DNA of 64,000 nt from Daucus carota subsp. sativus (GCF_001625215.2 NC_030381.2:40546689-40610688), one strand, 5' to 3'. Numbered from the stretch's first letter, positions 21,418-33,662 are shown. The notes: generated from the letters alone by a model not told the origin. Translations and numbers: made by a program.

Positions 21418-24400
21418 ATGGACAAGTCATGGATTGCGAAAGATAGGGATTCACTAGAATATGAAATGGGGGTCGAGCAGTTTTTGATATTTGCTGAGGA
21501 GAACTCTTGTGACCCCAAAAAAATCCCCTGTCCTTGTTCACGTTGTGTCAACTTCAAGAAATATCCCGTAAAGATTATCAGGGGTCATTTGTACGAATAT
21601 GGGTTTAGTTTAGGGTACGTTGATTGGATTTGGCATAAGGAAGAGTCTAGGACTAGGTCAGTAGTTGATAGTAATTGCCGAGGTCCTACCCCTGTCCCCG
21701 CTGCCCCCGTTGCCTCAGCTTCGGAAACAGTTAATGTTTGTGATGCTGCGTATAATTCAGGGGACTATGATAATGAATCGTACGAGTTTAGGAGGTTCTT
21801 GGCTGATGCTGAACAACCTTTATTCGATGGTAGCGAATGTACCAAGTTAGAGTCGATGCTGAAATTACATAATTGGAAAGCTAGGTTTGGAATCAGTGAT
21901 AGTGCATTCACAGATTTGCTTTCTTCTGTTGGATCACTCCTTCCCAAAGATAATGTCCTGCCACAAAATGCATATGCAGCAAAGAAAACCTTGTCTGATT
22001 TAGGCCTAGAGTACGAAAAAATTCACTCTTGTCCAAACAACTGCATACTCTATCGGGGTGTATATTCTGATGTTTTTCAGTGTCCTAAGTGCCATGTATC
22101 TAGGTGGAAGGTAGGAAAACATGGTAAAGAAAGAGTCAATGTTCCGGCAAAAGTCATGTGGTATTTTCCAATTATTCCTAGATTTAGACGAATGTTTAAA
22201 TCTCCTACCACCTCCGAACAAATGACTTGGCACGCAAAGCATCGAATACAAGACGGGAAGATGCGACATCCCGCTGACTCGCCTTCATGGAGAAATATTG
22301 ATTATAGGTGGCCAGAATTTGGTAGCGAAGCAAAAAACATTCGCTTGGCTTTGTCGGCAGATGGGATAAATCCACATAATAATGGACTAACAAACAGATA
22401 TACTTGTTGGCCGGTAGTTTTAGTAATATATAACCTTCCTCCCTGGTTAGCCATGAAAAGGAAGTTTATGATGTTAACAATACTAGTTTCCGGTCCGCAT
22501 GAGCCTGGTAATAACATCGACGTGTATTTACAGCCGTTAATTGATGATTTAAAGAAGCTTTGGGAAGAAGGCGAACCAAATGTGTATGATGCGCATAGTA
22601 AATCATATTTTACTTTGAGAGCAGTTTTGTTATGGACAATAAATGACTTTCCTGCCTACGGAAACTTGTCTGGCTGCGTTAATAAAGGTTATATGTGTTG
22701 TCCAGTATGCGGGGATGATACCGTTGCTAAATATTTGAGCCATAGTAGGAAGATGTGTTATTTAGGTCATCGACGTTATTTGCCTAGAAATCATCCTTAT
22801 AGGAGGCAGCGGGCAGCATTTAATGGAGAACAGGAGTTGGGGCACGCACGGCAACCTCTTTCTGGAGAAGAGGTCTTAGCGCAGCAAGAACGGATTAAAT
22901 TTGAATTTGGGAGGGAAGGAAGAAAGTCAAAGAAGGTGGACTGTCCATGGAAGAAGAAATCGATTTTTTTTGAGTTGGAATATTGGAAGTTTCACCATGT
23001 TCGTCATTGTCTTGATGTCATGCACGTCGAGAAGAATGTGTGTGATAGTGTGATTGGCACATTATTGAATATGAAATTTAAGTCTAAAGATACGGCTGCT
23101 TCTCGTCTTGACATGATTGATATGGGGGTCAGGGCTGATTTAGCTCCTGAAGTCGGAGTTAGGAAGACCTACTTGCCTCCTTCTGTTTTTAATTTGTCAA
23201 AGGCTGAAAAAAAGGTAGTTTTATCATCATTAATGCATATGAAACTTCCCTATGGACATGCGTCGAACATAAAAAATTGTGTTTCGATGGATGAATTGAA
23301 GATGTTTGGGATGAAGTCCCATGATTGTCACATCCTACTGCAGCAATTACTTCCTGTCGCAATTCGTTCGGTTCTTCCCAAACATGTGAGGGTCACAATA
23401 ATAAGACTATGTTTCTTTTTTAATGCTTTATGCTGCAAAATTGTAGACGTGTCGAAACTAGATAAGTTACAAACAGATGTCATAGTGACCTTGTGTGACC
23501 TGGAAAAGATCTTTCCAGCATCATTTTTTGATGTAATGATACATCTGGTAGTTCACTTGGTTCGGGAATTACGGTTATGTGGGCCAGTGTTTTATAGGTG
23601 GATGTATGCTTCTGAACGGTTTAATAAGATATTGAAGAGTTACGTAAGAAACCGTTATTATCCCGAAGGTTGTATAGCAGAAAGCTACCTCGGAGAAGAG
23701 TCGGTAGAATTCTGCCAAGAGTTTGTTAATCAAAGTTGCACCACTGCTGGTATTCGCAAAGATGCAGGAAAGCTAAGTGGTCCATTATCTGTTGTGATAA
23801 TGAAATCAATTGAAGAAAAAGAGCGAGATGAGGCTCATTTACATGTGCTTCTAAACAATCCTGAAGTACATCCATACATCGTGTAAGAATTTAATATCCT
23901 TGTAAATTCTTCACTTTTTTGTCCAAGTTTTGTATTGTTGTTTAATTATAATCATTTTCACAGAATGCATAAGGAGCATCTAGAGGAAATATACCGAGGA
24001 AAAAAGAAAAGTCTGCATTGGCTCTTGAGAGAGCACAATCGGCTATTTGCTGATTGGTTTGAGCAAAAAGTTAGTTTTTTTAGCGTTTCCTTTTGTGCAC
24101 ACTTTAGTGGCTGCGTAGTAATTAATATAGAATTGAGTTGATTTTTTGTTTGTTACAATTTGTAGGTTAGTAGTGAAATGATGAAGAATCCCCAAGACAT
24201 TTCAGATACCATCAGATGGCTAGCCGGAAAGCCATCATTTTCTGTTTTTACTTACGAAGCTTATCTAGTTGACGGGGTTCGATACTTTACAAAGGATCGA
24301 GACCATGTCAGGGTTGTTCAAAACAGTGGCGTGTCATTAGTTGCTAAGACGGTCCAAGTGTCTAGTGCCAAGGATAAAAATCCCGTGGAGAGTGATATGA

Positions 24401-24801
24401 CCTTCTACGGAGTGATTTTAGAAATATGGGAGCTGGATTATCATGCATTCAAGGCCCCATTGTTCTTGTGTAACTGGGCAGACAATGACAAAGGCATAAA
24501 GGTGGATGACCTTGGGTTCACACTTGTGGATCTAAGTCGACAAGGGCACAAGAAAGATAAATATGTCTCTACTGATCAAGTTAAACAAGTTTTTTATGTT
24601 GAAGATCCGGTCGATGCCAAATGGTCTGTTGTATTAACCTCTACCACCCGAGATTATCAAGAGGTGTATAATGATGATGATTTAGGAGACACAATCATGG
24701 AAAATCCCCCATTCTGCTCAGAAATTCCTACGTGTGATGTACCTGATGATGTTCAGCATAGTATTAGGAATAATATTGAGGGAACTTGGGTTAAACATTG
24801 A
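21418..24801 (+). CDS. TNP2: CACTA transposase TNP2
   Basis: Three exons: 21418-23882, 23964-24069, 24166-24801, giving 1,068 aa with GTAAGA and GTTAGT donors. Domains in order: transposase-associated N-terminal domain at about residues 3-77 (CPCSRCVN, GHLYEYGFSLGY); the TNP2 Transposase_21 core at about 190-480 (YRGVYSDVFQCPKCHVSRWK, LALSADGINPHNN, VSGPHEPGNNIDVYLQPLID, CCPVCGDDTV); a DUF4218-type region at about 640-770 (LCDLEKIFPASFFDVMIHL, FYRWMYASERFNKILKSYVR); and, in exon 3, a DUF4216-type region (MTFYGVILEIWELDYHAF, FYVEDPVDAKWSVVL). From the family: it binds the terminal repeats and cuts and rejoins the element. Length and domain order are those of a full TNP2. No stop or frameshift is seen inside the exons. 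Confidence 0.9.
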
Positions 24802-25106
24802 TATGTGTTTAATTCTCGTATCTGTTTTTTATTTGTGTCCAAAACACATTGTCTTTCCCCGTTATTTAATTCTTGTATCTGTTTTTGATATGTGTAATGA
24901 TGTTTTAGACTTTTAGTCATGCATCTGCTATTTAATTCTCGTATCGGTTTTGATTTAACTATTACTGCACATTTGCTATTCAATTTAATATATTACTATC
25001 ATGCATCTGTTTTAATATTCTTGTATAAATACATGTGCATTACTATTTGATTAATATGCCATGGTTAATGATTTTATGGTCTTGTTTTTCAGATTGAAGA
25101 AGAAAA

Positions 25107-28100
25107 ATGACACCTAAAAAGCAGAAATCCAAAGTACAATTCCGAGAAGGACCTGATTCCAATCAGGGAGATGAAGAATTAGATAAAGGTGTTGCAGAAA
25201 TGGAAAATGCAAAGGCATCAAGTGAACCTCAACCTGAAATGTCAGAACAAACAGCAGCAACAGTTACAAGTACGGAATCTGCAAAAAAAAGGTATGGCAG
25301 TGCCCGAGGTGTTTCCGCTATGTACAAAGTGGTAGTGAAGAAGGCACAGGGAAAGAAAACTAAGGTCACATGCAATTCACTTGGAGTTCCCATCGGGGAG
25401 AATAGGCACGTACTACAGTCCTATACCGGGATGCTTGCTAGGACGATGATTCCCATCAACCATCCGAACTGGCCAAGTGTAGATGCTGAATTAAAAGACA
25501 AATTATGGCTTGATATTCAGGTTTCTAAATTCTTGAATTCTTATGTTTTTAAATTATATAAGCTGCTGGATATGCTTTTGATCGGAATAATGTTGATTGC
25601 AGGACACATTCAAAATTCCCAAGGAACTCAAGAATGCGGTGCTAAAGTCTGCATCCGCAAAGTGGAGACAATTTAAAGCGAATTTAACTAAGGATTACGT
25701 GAAGCCGAATGTTGGAAATAAGAAAAAGTTAAGAAAGCCTCCAAAGCAGTATGCTTTTATTGGTAAAGAGGCTTGGAAAAAATTTGTTGCTGAGAGGACC
25801 ACTAGGGACTGGCAGGTAATATTACATCTTTCCATTTCTACAAGTTTTGTTAATTTTTCCATTTCTGGCAGGTAATATTTCCATAATATGCAAATATTGT
25901 TTGTAATTTTTGTTGCAGGCACTTAGTGCAAAACAAAGTTTACGAGTGAAAAATAGAAAATACCATCACCGCACGTCGAGGAAGGGTTATATTGGATTAA
26001 TAGAAGAAGAAGTAAGAACAACTACACATTGTAATTGGATTGCTTCATTTTACCTATGTCAGTACTTTAATCATGTGTTCATTTTCATCAGCAAAAGAAT
26101 GGAAATTTGGAGCCTGGAGAAATTCCTGATCGTGCTGTGTTGTGGAAAAAGGCTCGCAAACTAAAACCTGAAGAAGAGGTTGATTCAGATCTTGAAGACA
26201 TATGTAAAACAATTGTGAGTATTTAAAAAGTAAATAGCATAGTCATTATTAATCAGCACTGCGAATGCAATTTTAATTTGAATGCAAATTTTTTTATGAA
26301 AGGATACTTTATTGGAGAAGCAAAGTAAAGGAGAATTTAATCCTTGCGGAAGTGACGATGTATTGACTACAGCCTTAGAAACTCCCGAACATTCAGGAAG
26401 GGTTCGTGGAGTTGGTAGCTTCGTCAGCCCATCAGTATTCTTCAACATACCGAATGGAAAGCGCTGTAGAATAACCAAAGCCGAGTTGTTAGCCCGTGAT
26501 CGAGAGAGGGACGAAGAGTTGAAGAAAGCCAAGCAGGACATGGCTGAGGAGATTGAAAAGACACGGAAGGAGATGGCTGAACTGAGGACAATTCTTAAAT
26601 CAAATGTTTCATCTCCTATGTTGTCTGATAAAGCAAGTTGTGATTCGAAGGCAGAAGATGCGCAAAAAGCTAAGCCTGAAAAAACTAAGCCAGCAATTGC
26701 AAAAAATCTTCTCGATGATGATGTAGCTATTATTGAGTATGCTGCAGTTCCACCAGAGAATAAGGTAATATAACTTGTGCATTTTGTAGTTTGTCAAAGG
26801 TATCTCCTATGTTCCTATTATTTCTTTAATTTAAATGTGTGCAGGGGCCGAAGAAATGTGAGTTGGCAGTGGAAACCATAGAAAACAAGGTGGCATTTGG
26901 CTTGCTATTTGATGATGAAAACATGAACAAGTCTATACATGGAGTGGCTTTGCAGCCCGGATGTGCTCGTGTCTCGGTGGATGGCGCAATTCAAGGAGAC
27001 GCCTTGATTCCAATCCCCATAAAGGGTGAAATCGAGACAGTGGACCAAGCTGTTGGGTCTTATGTGTCATGGCCCCGAGACTTGATCATACTCCCAAATG
27101 CCCCAGTTGTCGAGGTATGCATGATTATAGGTTCTTTATATTTGCAGAAAAATAGGAGAAAAATTAGTGGTCTAAGTTATATTGAAATCATTTGCTTTAT
27201 ATATGCAGAAAAAAAAGAGAAAAGAAAAAGAACCTAAAACTGAGTTGGAAAAGGTGCAAAGATTGTTTAAGAGTGTCGAGATCAATAAGAAAGTTCCACA
27301 GCGCTTTCGCTTGTTGTATAAACATGCAACAACATTCATGAAGTCCAGCGGGGGTTCGATACAAATGCCATGTGATGCCGAGGTTTTTGGTGCTGAGAAA
27401 ACAATTTTTATATTGGCTGAGAATATAATTGCTTTGCTCGAGTTCCAAATGATTGGGCAAGGTGCACTATCTGCATACATGGCGTAAGTAATCTTTCCAA
27501 TTTATTCTTGTCGCTTCTGCCCTGTCTCATATTATTTGCTTGTGTGCATATTTATTTTGAAAAATAAATATTTTTTTTGATTTTTAATGCAGGTACTTGC
27601 ATACGGTGGTTCGTGACAATGACGAATTGGAAATGTATGCTTTTTGTGATCCCGCAACCATATTCACCAACAGTACAGATATTGAACGTAACTTGGTGAA
27701 TCGTTTGAAAGAGGGTAATCCTGACCGGCTTTTCCTACTACCCTATAATACCAAGTAAGTACTCCGTCCTTATTGGCCATTGGATATTTTTCTAATCCTG
27801 ACCGGCTTTTCCTACTAATTAAAATTTTTTTGTAATAAACATAGTTGTCACTGGATATTGGTCATATTATGGGCTGGAGAAATATTTGTACTCAATCCTT
27901 TGCCTCGAGGAACTAATTTTCCTGAGTTGGAAAAAGCACTGACTAGGTATTTCCATTATTTGATACAGAGCTATATTTAATTATTGAAATATCGTTTATT
28001 TTGCACTAATTAATGTCACCACCACACGTGACTGCAGGGCGATGATTACTTTTAATGTTCAGGCTGGGAGGGGAAATAAAGCCCCTAGTATCAAATATAT

Positions 28101-28478
28101 GCCGGTATAACCTTTGTTTTTTCTATTAATTAGGATCAGTTAATACGGTATTATTATATAGGTATGTTACTATTCTAATTTTATTTTTAAACAGGGATGT
28201 CCCAAACAACCTGGTGGGATTGAATGTGGCTATGTAGTTATGCGCTACATGAGAGAAATTATAATGGACCATGAACTGTCATTTTTAAAGAAGGTATTTA
28301 CATTCCTTAGATTTTGTAATTGTCATATATATATATATATGTGTGCAGTTGGATAATTTATAATTTTATTTGTTTTACATTTCAGTGGGCTCTTAAGACG
28401 CGTAAGCTGATTTGTTCGGAAGCCGAGCTTGATGAGGTCCGGTTTGAGGCTCTTAGCCATATTGAATCATTCATGTAG
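25107..28478 (+). CDS. CACTA second gene: Ptta/En-Spm-like region, DUF8039-like region, C48 (ULP1-like) protease domain
   Basis: Twelve exons with consistent phase: 25107-25520, 25603-25815, 25919-26011, 26092-26214, 26303-26764, 26845-27114, 27209-27483, 27593-27754, 27845-27946, 28038-28104, 28195-28293, 28386-28478, giving 790 aa. The N-terminal part is basic and resembles the plant Ptta/En-Spm transposase region (NRKYHHRTSRKGYIGLIEEE, WKKFVAERTTRDWQ). A charged coiled coil follows (ERDEELKKAKQDMAEEIEKT), then a compact domain with WPRDLIILPNAP, then a cysteine-protease-like C-terminus: NCHWILVILWAGEIFVLNPL and CPKQPGGIECGYVVMRYM. His, Gln and Cys of the ULP1 triad/oxyanion set are visible. 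The usual Asp after the His strand is Asn (VLNPL). From the family: C48 domains occur in second genes of many plant CACTA and MULE elements; their role in transposition is unclear. Whether a separate TNPA-type product arises by alternative splicing cannot be told. Confidence 0.8.
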
Positions 28479-28799
28479 TTGCAATGACTTTAGGAGTAAT
28501 CTGACTTTAGGTTTCGTTTAGAAGTCTACTGCTGATTTTGGGAGTATAATGTGTAGTTAATGGCAATGCAGACTTGTGAATTGAAGTACTACTAGTATTG
28601 GTTGTGTTGTGGATAATTTGAATTAGTTGGCATCAGTACTAGTATTGCTTGTTGGTGAATTATGTAATTAGTTGGTGGATTAATGCAAATATGTTTGGTA
28701 ATTGGTGATATTGTTGCTTGGGAAATTTGATTGTTGATTTGTTTTGAGATTTTAATTTTACATTTGGGCATGTTATATAAGCAGGTGGAACATGGACTA

Positions 28800-29340
28800 A
28801 AAAATGTGAAATGACATCACTTCTTTGAAAAACTGATGTCTAAACTACAGAAAGACAATGGATTTAAAAGTAACCTGATGTAAAAAAACACTATAGACAT
28901 CAACCGATATAAAGAGATGATGTAAAAGAAAACTATAGACATCAACTGAAATAAAGAACTGATGTGAAAGACGAACATAGACATCGTCTAATTTAAACAG
29001 ATGATGTGAAAAAAAGTAATTTACATCGGTTAGTTTAGGTAACTGATGTTAAAAATGAATATTACATCAGTTCCACTGCAAATGTGTTCATTTTTCTCTT
29101 GTGTGTCTCATGTTTAAGATCATATTCAGCCTCTATTATTACCATATTTCATATTAGAATCATGTAAAAAAAGATGATTTTCAATGCATAGACATCTGGT
29201 TCTTTAGTAGAACTGCTGTGAAAGGTGGTTCTAGACATCGGTCATAAACCGATGTCTAAGACCCCTACCTTTTACATCACATGCGAAGACATCGGTCCTG
29301 TTTTCAATAGACATCGGTTTTTAGCCGATGTCTAAGCCCT
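28800..29340. repeat. Right subterminal repeats of the CACTA element
   Basis: More than ten copies of the GACATCGGTT/AACTGATGTC-type motif in both orientations lie in the last ~540 bp (for example TAGACATCAACCGAT, AACTGATGTGAAAG, TTACATCGGTTAG, AAACCGATGTCTAAG). The array is longer than at the left end. Confidence 0.85.
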
Positions 29341-29357
29341 TTTTTCTAGTAGTGCTT

Positions 29358-31780
29358 GTCCAAACAGAAGGTGGTAGCCTTCCTCCTGATCTCCAAATTT
29401 CCCAAACCAATCTTACAGACGCCGTTTTTAAACTAGACAAAAGAAATAATCTTCCAAACTCCTTCTGGAACGCATTTCTCCCATACCAGATATCTTCCCA
29501 AAATCTAATATTTTTACCATTTCCCACTCTCCAACAAAATTCATCCTTAAATTTATTCTGATCCCCACCCGTGTGAGCGACTTTCTTAAGGCTTAGAAGA
29601 GTGTAACCAGAAGCCTTGTTAACAGAGATATTTAGCGGGTCGTATCCCAAAATCCTCCCATACTTACTCTGCAAAGTTGTGTTCCACAGCTTATCTCTTT
29701 CACTTATACATCTCCACCACCATTTAGCAAGCATCGCTACATTCCGTTCCCTGATTTTCACTAGCCCAATTCCTCCTTGATTTTTTGGGCGACATAACTT
29801 ATCCCAACTTATAAGGTGCATGTTTCCTTTCTCTTGTCCATTGACCTCTTTAATACCCCAGAAAAAATTACGTCTAATCTTTTCCAGCTGATTTTCCACC
29901 GCTCTAGGCATAAGAAACATATTAAACCAATAAACCGGGATACTATCAAGTGCCGCTTGTAGCAGAATAACTCTCCCTGCAACTGACATCGATTTGCTCT
30001 TCCAGCCTGATAATTTTTTCTTTACCTTTGAAAGTAATGGATCCCAATATTGAATTCTAGCTGGAGATTTAGCTAACTCCAGACCCAGATATTGGAAGGA
30101 GTCATCACCTAACTGACATCCAATTTCGGCCGCCCAACTTTGCATATCTTCCCTCCTACTGTTGAAACCATATAACTTACTTTTAGAGAAATTGATTCTC
30201 AGTCCAGACAGGATTTCAAAGCCCTTTAAAACCCTTTTCACTCCTCGAATTGAATCAATGTTGTCCTGGATAAATATCACCGTATCATCCGCATATTGTA
30301 AATGCGACAGAGATCCTTCTTGACCTCCAATCTTGATACCTTGAAAAATACCTAGCATTTCTGCCCTTTGTAACATACAATGCAGAACTTCCCCAACCAG
30401 ATTAAACAGGAGAGGTGATAATGGGTCTCCTTGCCGTAAACCTCTCTCCGGCGAGAATTCTTTGGATGGTGATCCATTAACAAGGACTGAAATCCTTGAT
30501 GATCGTAGGATCCTTTCAATCCAAAATATCCATTTATGATGAAAATTCAACTTCTCCAACAAATGTAGCAGAAAACACCAATTAACCGAGTCGAATGCTT
30601 TCTCAAAATCAAGTTTCAAGATAATACCATTACATTTTTTGCCTCTCATGCTTCCTATGATTTCGCTGACCAATAAAATGCCATCTGAGATTTGCCTACC
30701 CTGCAGAAAGCCCGTTTGCACTTCAGAAACTAGCTTACTCATCACTTTCTTCAATCTAATAGCCAGGATCTTGGTGATTAGCTTCATTCCAGCATTGATG
30801 AGGCTAATAGGCCTATAATCCTTAGGCGATTGGGGAGCAGAACATTTGGGAATCAAAGCTATGAAGGAGGAGTTAAATCCACATGGCAGAGAGCCTTGAT
30901 CCATGAAATTGCGCACACACTGTAACAAATCACCCTTAATCCATTCCCACATTTTTTTTAGAGATCCTGCGTCGAATCCGTCAGGACCTGGAGCTTTGTT
31001 GGAAGGGCTTAGACTGAGGGCATATTCCAGCTCACCCATAGAAATATCCTGAACTAAAATATTAGATTCCAATGCAGACAATCCCTTATCCATTACAGAA
31101 CCTAAAGAAAAAATATCTGACTTATTATTTTCTTTGAAGAAGTCTTTGAAATAATCAAAGAATTCCAGTTTGATGTGCTCAGGTTTCTCTAACCAGACCC
31201 CTGCTCCATTCAAGACTCCTCTGACTTTGTTTTTGTGCCATTTATATTTTACGGTGTTATGGAAGAATTTTGTATTACGATCTCCCTCGAGCTGCCATTT
31301 AACTCTCGCTTTCTGCTTCCACATTGCCGCTCTATCATCATATAAATTCCCCAATGTCACACTAATAGCCTTGCTTTTTTCCATTTCTCCCCGCTCATCA
31401 GCTAAGAATTGTTCCGATTCTAAATTTTTTATCTTATCCTCTATGTTCCCATTCTCAGTTCTGTTCCACACTGCAATCCACCTCCTAATGTGACGGATTT
31501 TTTGATGAAAATTTCCAGTGGCCTCCAGTGTCCATATATCCTTAACTCTATCCATCAGCTGGTCATTATTGAGCCAACATTCAAAAATCTTAAACGGCTT
31601 GGTACCCCAATTATCTTTGCCCTGCGATAGGAAAATGGCCCTATGATCAGAATTCTTTCTTCCTAATACTTCCACCTTCCAACTTCCTTTCGAGTAAAAC
31701 TCCCAATTAAGAAGTACTCTGTCTAGCTTGCTCATCTTGGCAGCAGGACCACACCACGTGAAATTAGATCCCTCAAGCTG
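29358..31780 (-). CDS. LINE ORF2, endonuclease end and reverse transcriptase
   Basis: Open on the minus strand from the LINE 5' end to the CACTA border, about 807 codons. It starts in the C-terminal part of the APE-type endonuclease (SNFTWCGPAAKMSKLDRVL, NSDHRAIFLS). The reverse transcriptase carries the expected blocks: APGPDGFDAGSLKKMW, YRPISLINAGMKLITKILA, QTGFLQGRQISDGILL, ILKLDFEKAFDSVNW, RGLRQGDPLSPLLFNLV and the catalytic LQYADDTVIFIQDN. After it come FQYLGLELA and the thumb/connection region (RVILLQAALDSIPVYWFNMF). The upstream part of the same open frame (to 31918) is host repeat read-through, not LINE. The 5' truncation removes ORF1 and most of the endonuclease. Confidence 0.88.
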
Positions 31781-31849
31781 AATTGTATTACTTTTAGAAT
31801 TCAGAGAGAAAAAAATTGTATTAACTTTTGGAATCCTTGAACCTGATTT

Positions 31850-32480
31850 TTTAAATATAATCCTATTTCTTTTAGGATTACTAAATAAGAAACGAATTGT
31901 ATCATCTTTAGGATTCAATAAGAAATATTAAATAAAAAGAAAAAGAATTGTATTATCTTTAGAATTCAATAAGAATAGAGTTGTATTACTTTTAGAATTC
32001 TTGAACTTGATTTTTTGAATTATAATTATATTTTTTCTCTCTGAAATTTAAGAAAAATTAGAAGACCGAATCGTATATAATCCTATTTCTTTTAGGATTA
32101 CTAAATAAGAAACGAATTGTATCATCTTTAGGATTCAATAAGAAATATTAAATAAAAAGAAAAAGAATTGTATTATCTTTAGAATTCAATAAGAAAAGAG
32201 TTGTATTACTTTTAGAATTCTCGAACCTGATTTTTGAATTATAATTATATTTTTTCTCTCTGAAATTTAAGAAAAGTTAGAAGACTAAATAAGAAACGAA
32301 TTGTATCATCTTTAGGATTCAATAAGAAATATTAAATAAAAAGAAAAAGAATTGTATTATCTTTAGAATTCAATAAGAAAAAAATTATATTACTTTTAGA
32401 ATTCTTGAACCTGATTTTTTGAATTATAATTATATTTTTTTCTCTCTGAAATTTAAGAAAAATTAGAAGACTGAATCGAA
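31850..32480. repeat. Tandem repeat of ~180-220-bp units in Helitron-like unit B
   Basis: Units share AACGAATTGTATCATC, TTTAGGATTCAATAAG and TTTTTCTCTCTGAAATTTAAG. Successive copies begin near 31891, 32111 and 32293, and a further copy lies in unit C at about 33410-33650. Confidence 0.85.
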
Positions 32481-32492
32481 CAATTCTAGAGA

Positions 32493-33662
32493 CGCCCGCA
32501 TTCCGCGCTTCGCGGCGGTGTTATAAATTTTGATATGAATAGCATAAAAATTATTTTGAGTCATCTTCCTGTTAAACATATCTTTAATAAAAAAAATTAT
32601 AATTAGTATAAAAATTTGTATAAGTGGCCATCATGTCAAACACAATACCAATAATAAAATTAGTTCGAACTTCCCTCCCGTCAAAGACAATATTAATCAA
32701 TAATTATTATTTTTAAGATAAAATTAAATATTATAATTTAGATCAAAATTAGTTTGAGTCGCTCTCTTGTCAAACACAATACTAATAACAAAACATTATA
32801 ATTTAGATGTTAGTTTGAGTCGCTTTACTATCAAACACAATGCTAATAAAATTATTCTAATTATGATAAAATTAAAGATTATAACTGGATAAAAATTAAT
32901 TTGAACCGCGGTACCGTTTTAACAAAAAGAATATATTATAACATGGACAAAAAATTATTTTAGCCACTTACCCGTCAAACATAATACTAATAGAAAATTT
33001 ATTATTATTTAGATAAAAATTAGTTTAGGCCGCCTCCCGTGCTCGTCAAACACAATACTAATCAAGAACCATTTACATTATTATAAGATCAATATATGAT
33101 TCCTATTTTATATATCCTATTTTATTTTGTAATTATTTTGCCGTTTTAACCAAAAAAAATTATAACATAGATAAAAATTATATTAGCCACTGTCCCGTCA
33201 AACATAATACTAATAGAAAAATTATTATTATTTAGATAAAAATTAGTTTGGGCCGCTTCCCGTGCCCGTCAAACACAATACTAATCGAGAATCATTTACA
33301 TTATTATAAATTCAATATATGATTCTTATTTTATATATCCTATTTTTTTGTTAATTATTTTTATTTTATGATTCCTATTTATTGGTTAAAACCTGATTTT
33401 TTAAATATAATTCTATTTCTTTTAGGATTACTAAATAAGAAAAAAATTATATCATCTTTTTTTTAAAACAAAATTGTATCATCTTTAGAATTCAATAAGA
33501 AATACTAAATAAAAAGGAAAAGAGGTGTATCATCTTTAGAATTCAATAAAAAAAGAGTTGTATTACTTTTAGAATTCTTGAACCTCATTTTTTGAATTAT
33601 AACTATATATTCTCTCCGAAATTTAAGAAAAATCAGAAGACTGAATCGAGCAATTGTAGAGA
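32493..33662 (-). mobile_element. Helitron-like unit C
   Basis: The third head-to-tail unit has its hairpin at 32504-32514 and a 5' end at GTAGAGA on plus (33662). CAAACACAATACTAAT-type cores recur near 32770, 32830, 32973, 33047, 33196 and 33269. About 180 bp is duplicated internally (near 32935-33110 and 33145-33350, both with GGCCGC-TCCCGTGC-CGTCAAACACAA). No coding sequence is seen. Confidence 0.5.

Larger units (their letters stand above)
19731..29354 (+). mobile_element. CACTA (En/Spm) DNA transposon, apparently complete
   Basis: The element is 9,624 bp. It begins CACTACTAGAAAAACAGG and ends CTTTTTTCTAGTAGTG, giving 14-bp terminal inverted repeats CACTACTAGAAAAA. CTT flanks both sides (19728-19730 and 29355-29357), the 3-bp target duplication of CACTA elements. 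Both ends carry many subterminal copies of GACATCGGTT/AACCGATGTC. Inside are two multi-exon genes on the plus strand: TNP2 transposase (21418-24801) and a second gene with a C48 protease domain (25107-28478). All exons read through with proper splice sites. Exact ends and open genes suggest a recent insertion that may still be autonomous. Confidence 0.93.
17322..31780 (-). mobile_element. L1-type LINE, 5' truncated, split by a CACTA element
   Basis: The element lies on the minus strand. Its poly(A) tail is the T run at about 17320-17333 and its 5' end is at 31780. AATTGTATT flanks both ends (17313-17321 and 31781-31789), a 9-bp target duplication. Without the CACTA and its duplicated CTT it is about 4.8 kb. 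It starts within the endonuclease domain (FTWCGPAAKMSKLDRVL, SDHRAIFL), so it is 5' truncated. It then carries reverse transcriptase, zinc-finger RVT and RNase H domains, and a separate RNase H-like ORF near the 3' end. The coding sequence looks fresh, with few if any breaks besides the CACTA insertion. Confidence 0.88.
16409..32492 (-). mobile_element. Helitron-like unit B, split by a LINE
   Basis: The right part (to 32492, TTCTAGAGA on plus) and the left part (from the hairpin at 16422-16432) share subrepeats with units A and C. Without the LINE (17322-31780 plus one 9-bp target copy) the unit is about 1.6 kb. The CAAACACAATACTAAT-type core appears near 16562, 16698, 16898 and 16969. Confidence 0.5.

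Noticed and set aside
21765-22517. Antisense ORFs across the TNP2 exon
   Set aside because: They are shadows of the long transposase frame with no family resemblance.
31781-31918. N-terminal extension of the LINE RT frame
   Set aside because: It lies beyond the LINE 5' border and its target duplication, in Helitron-like repeat sequence, so it is chance read-through.
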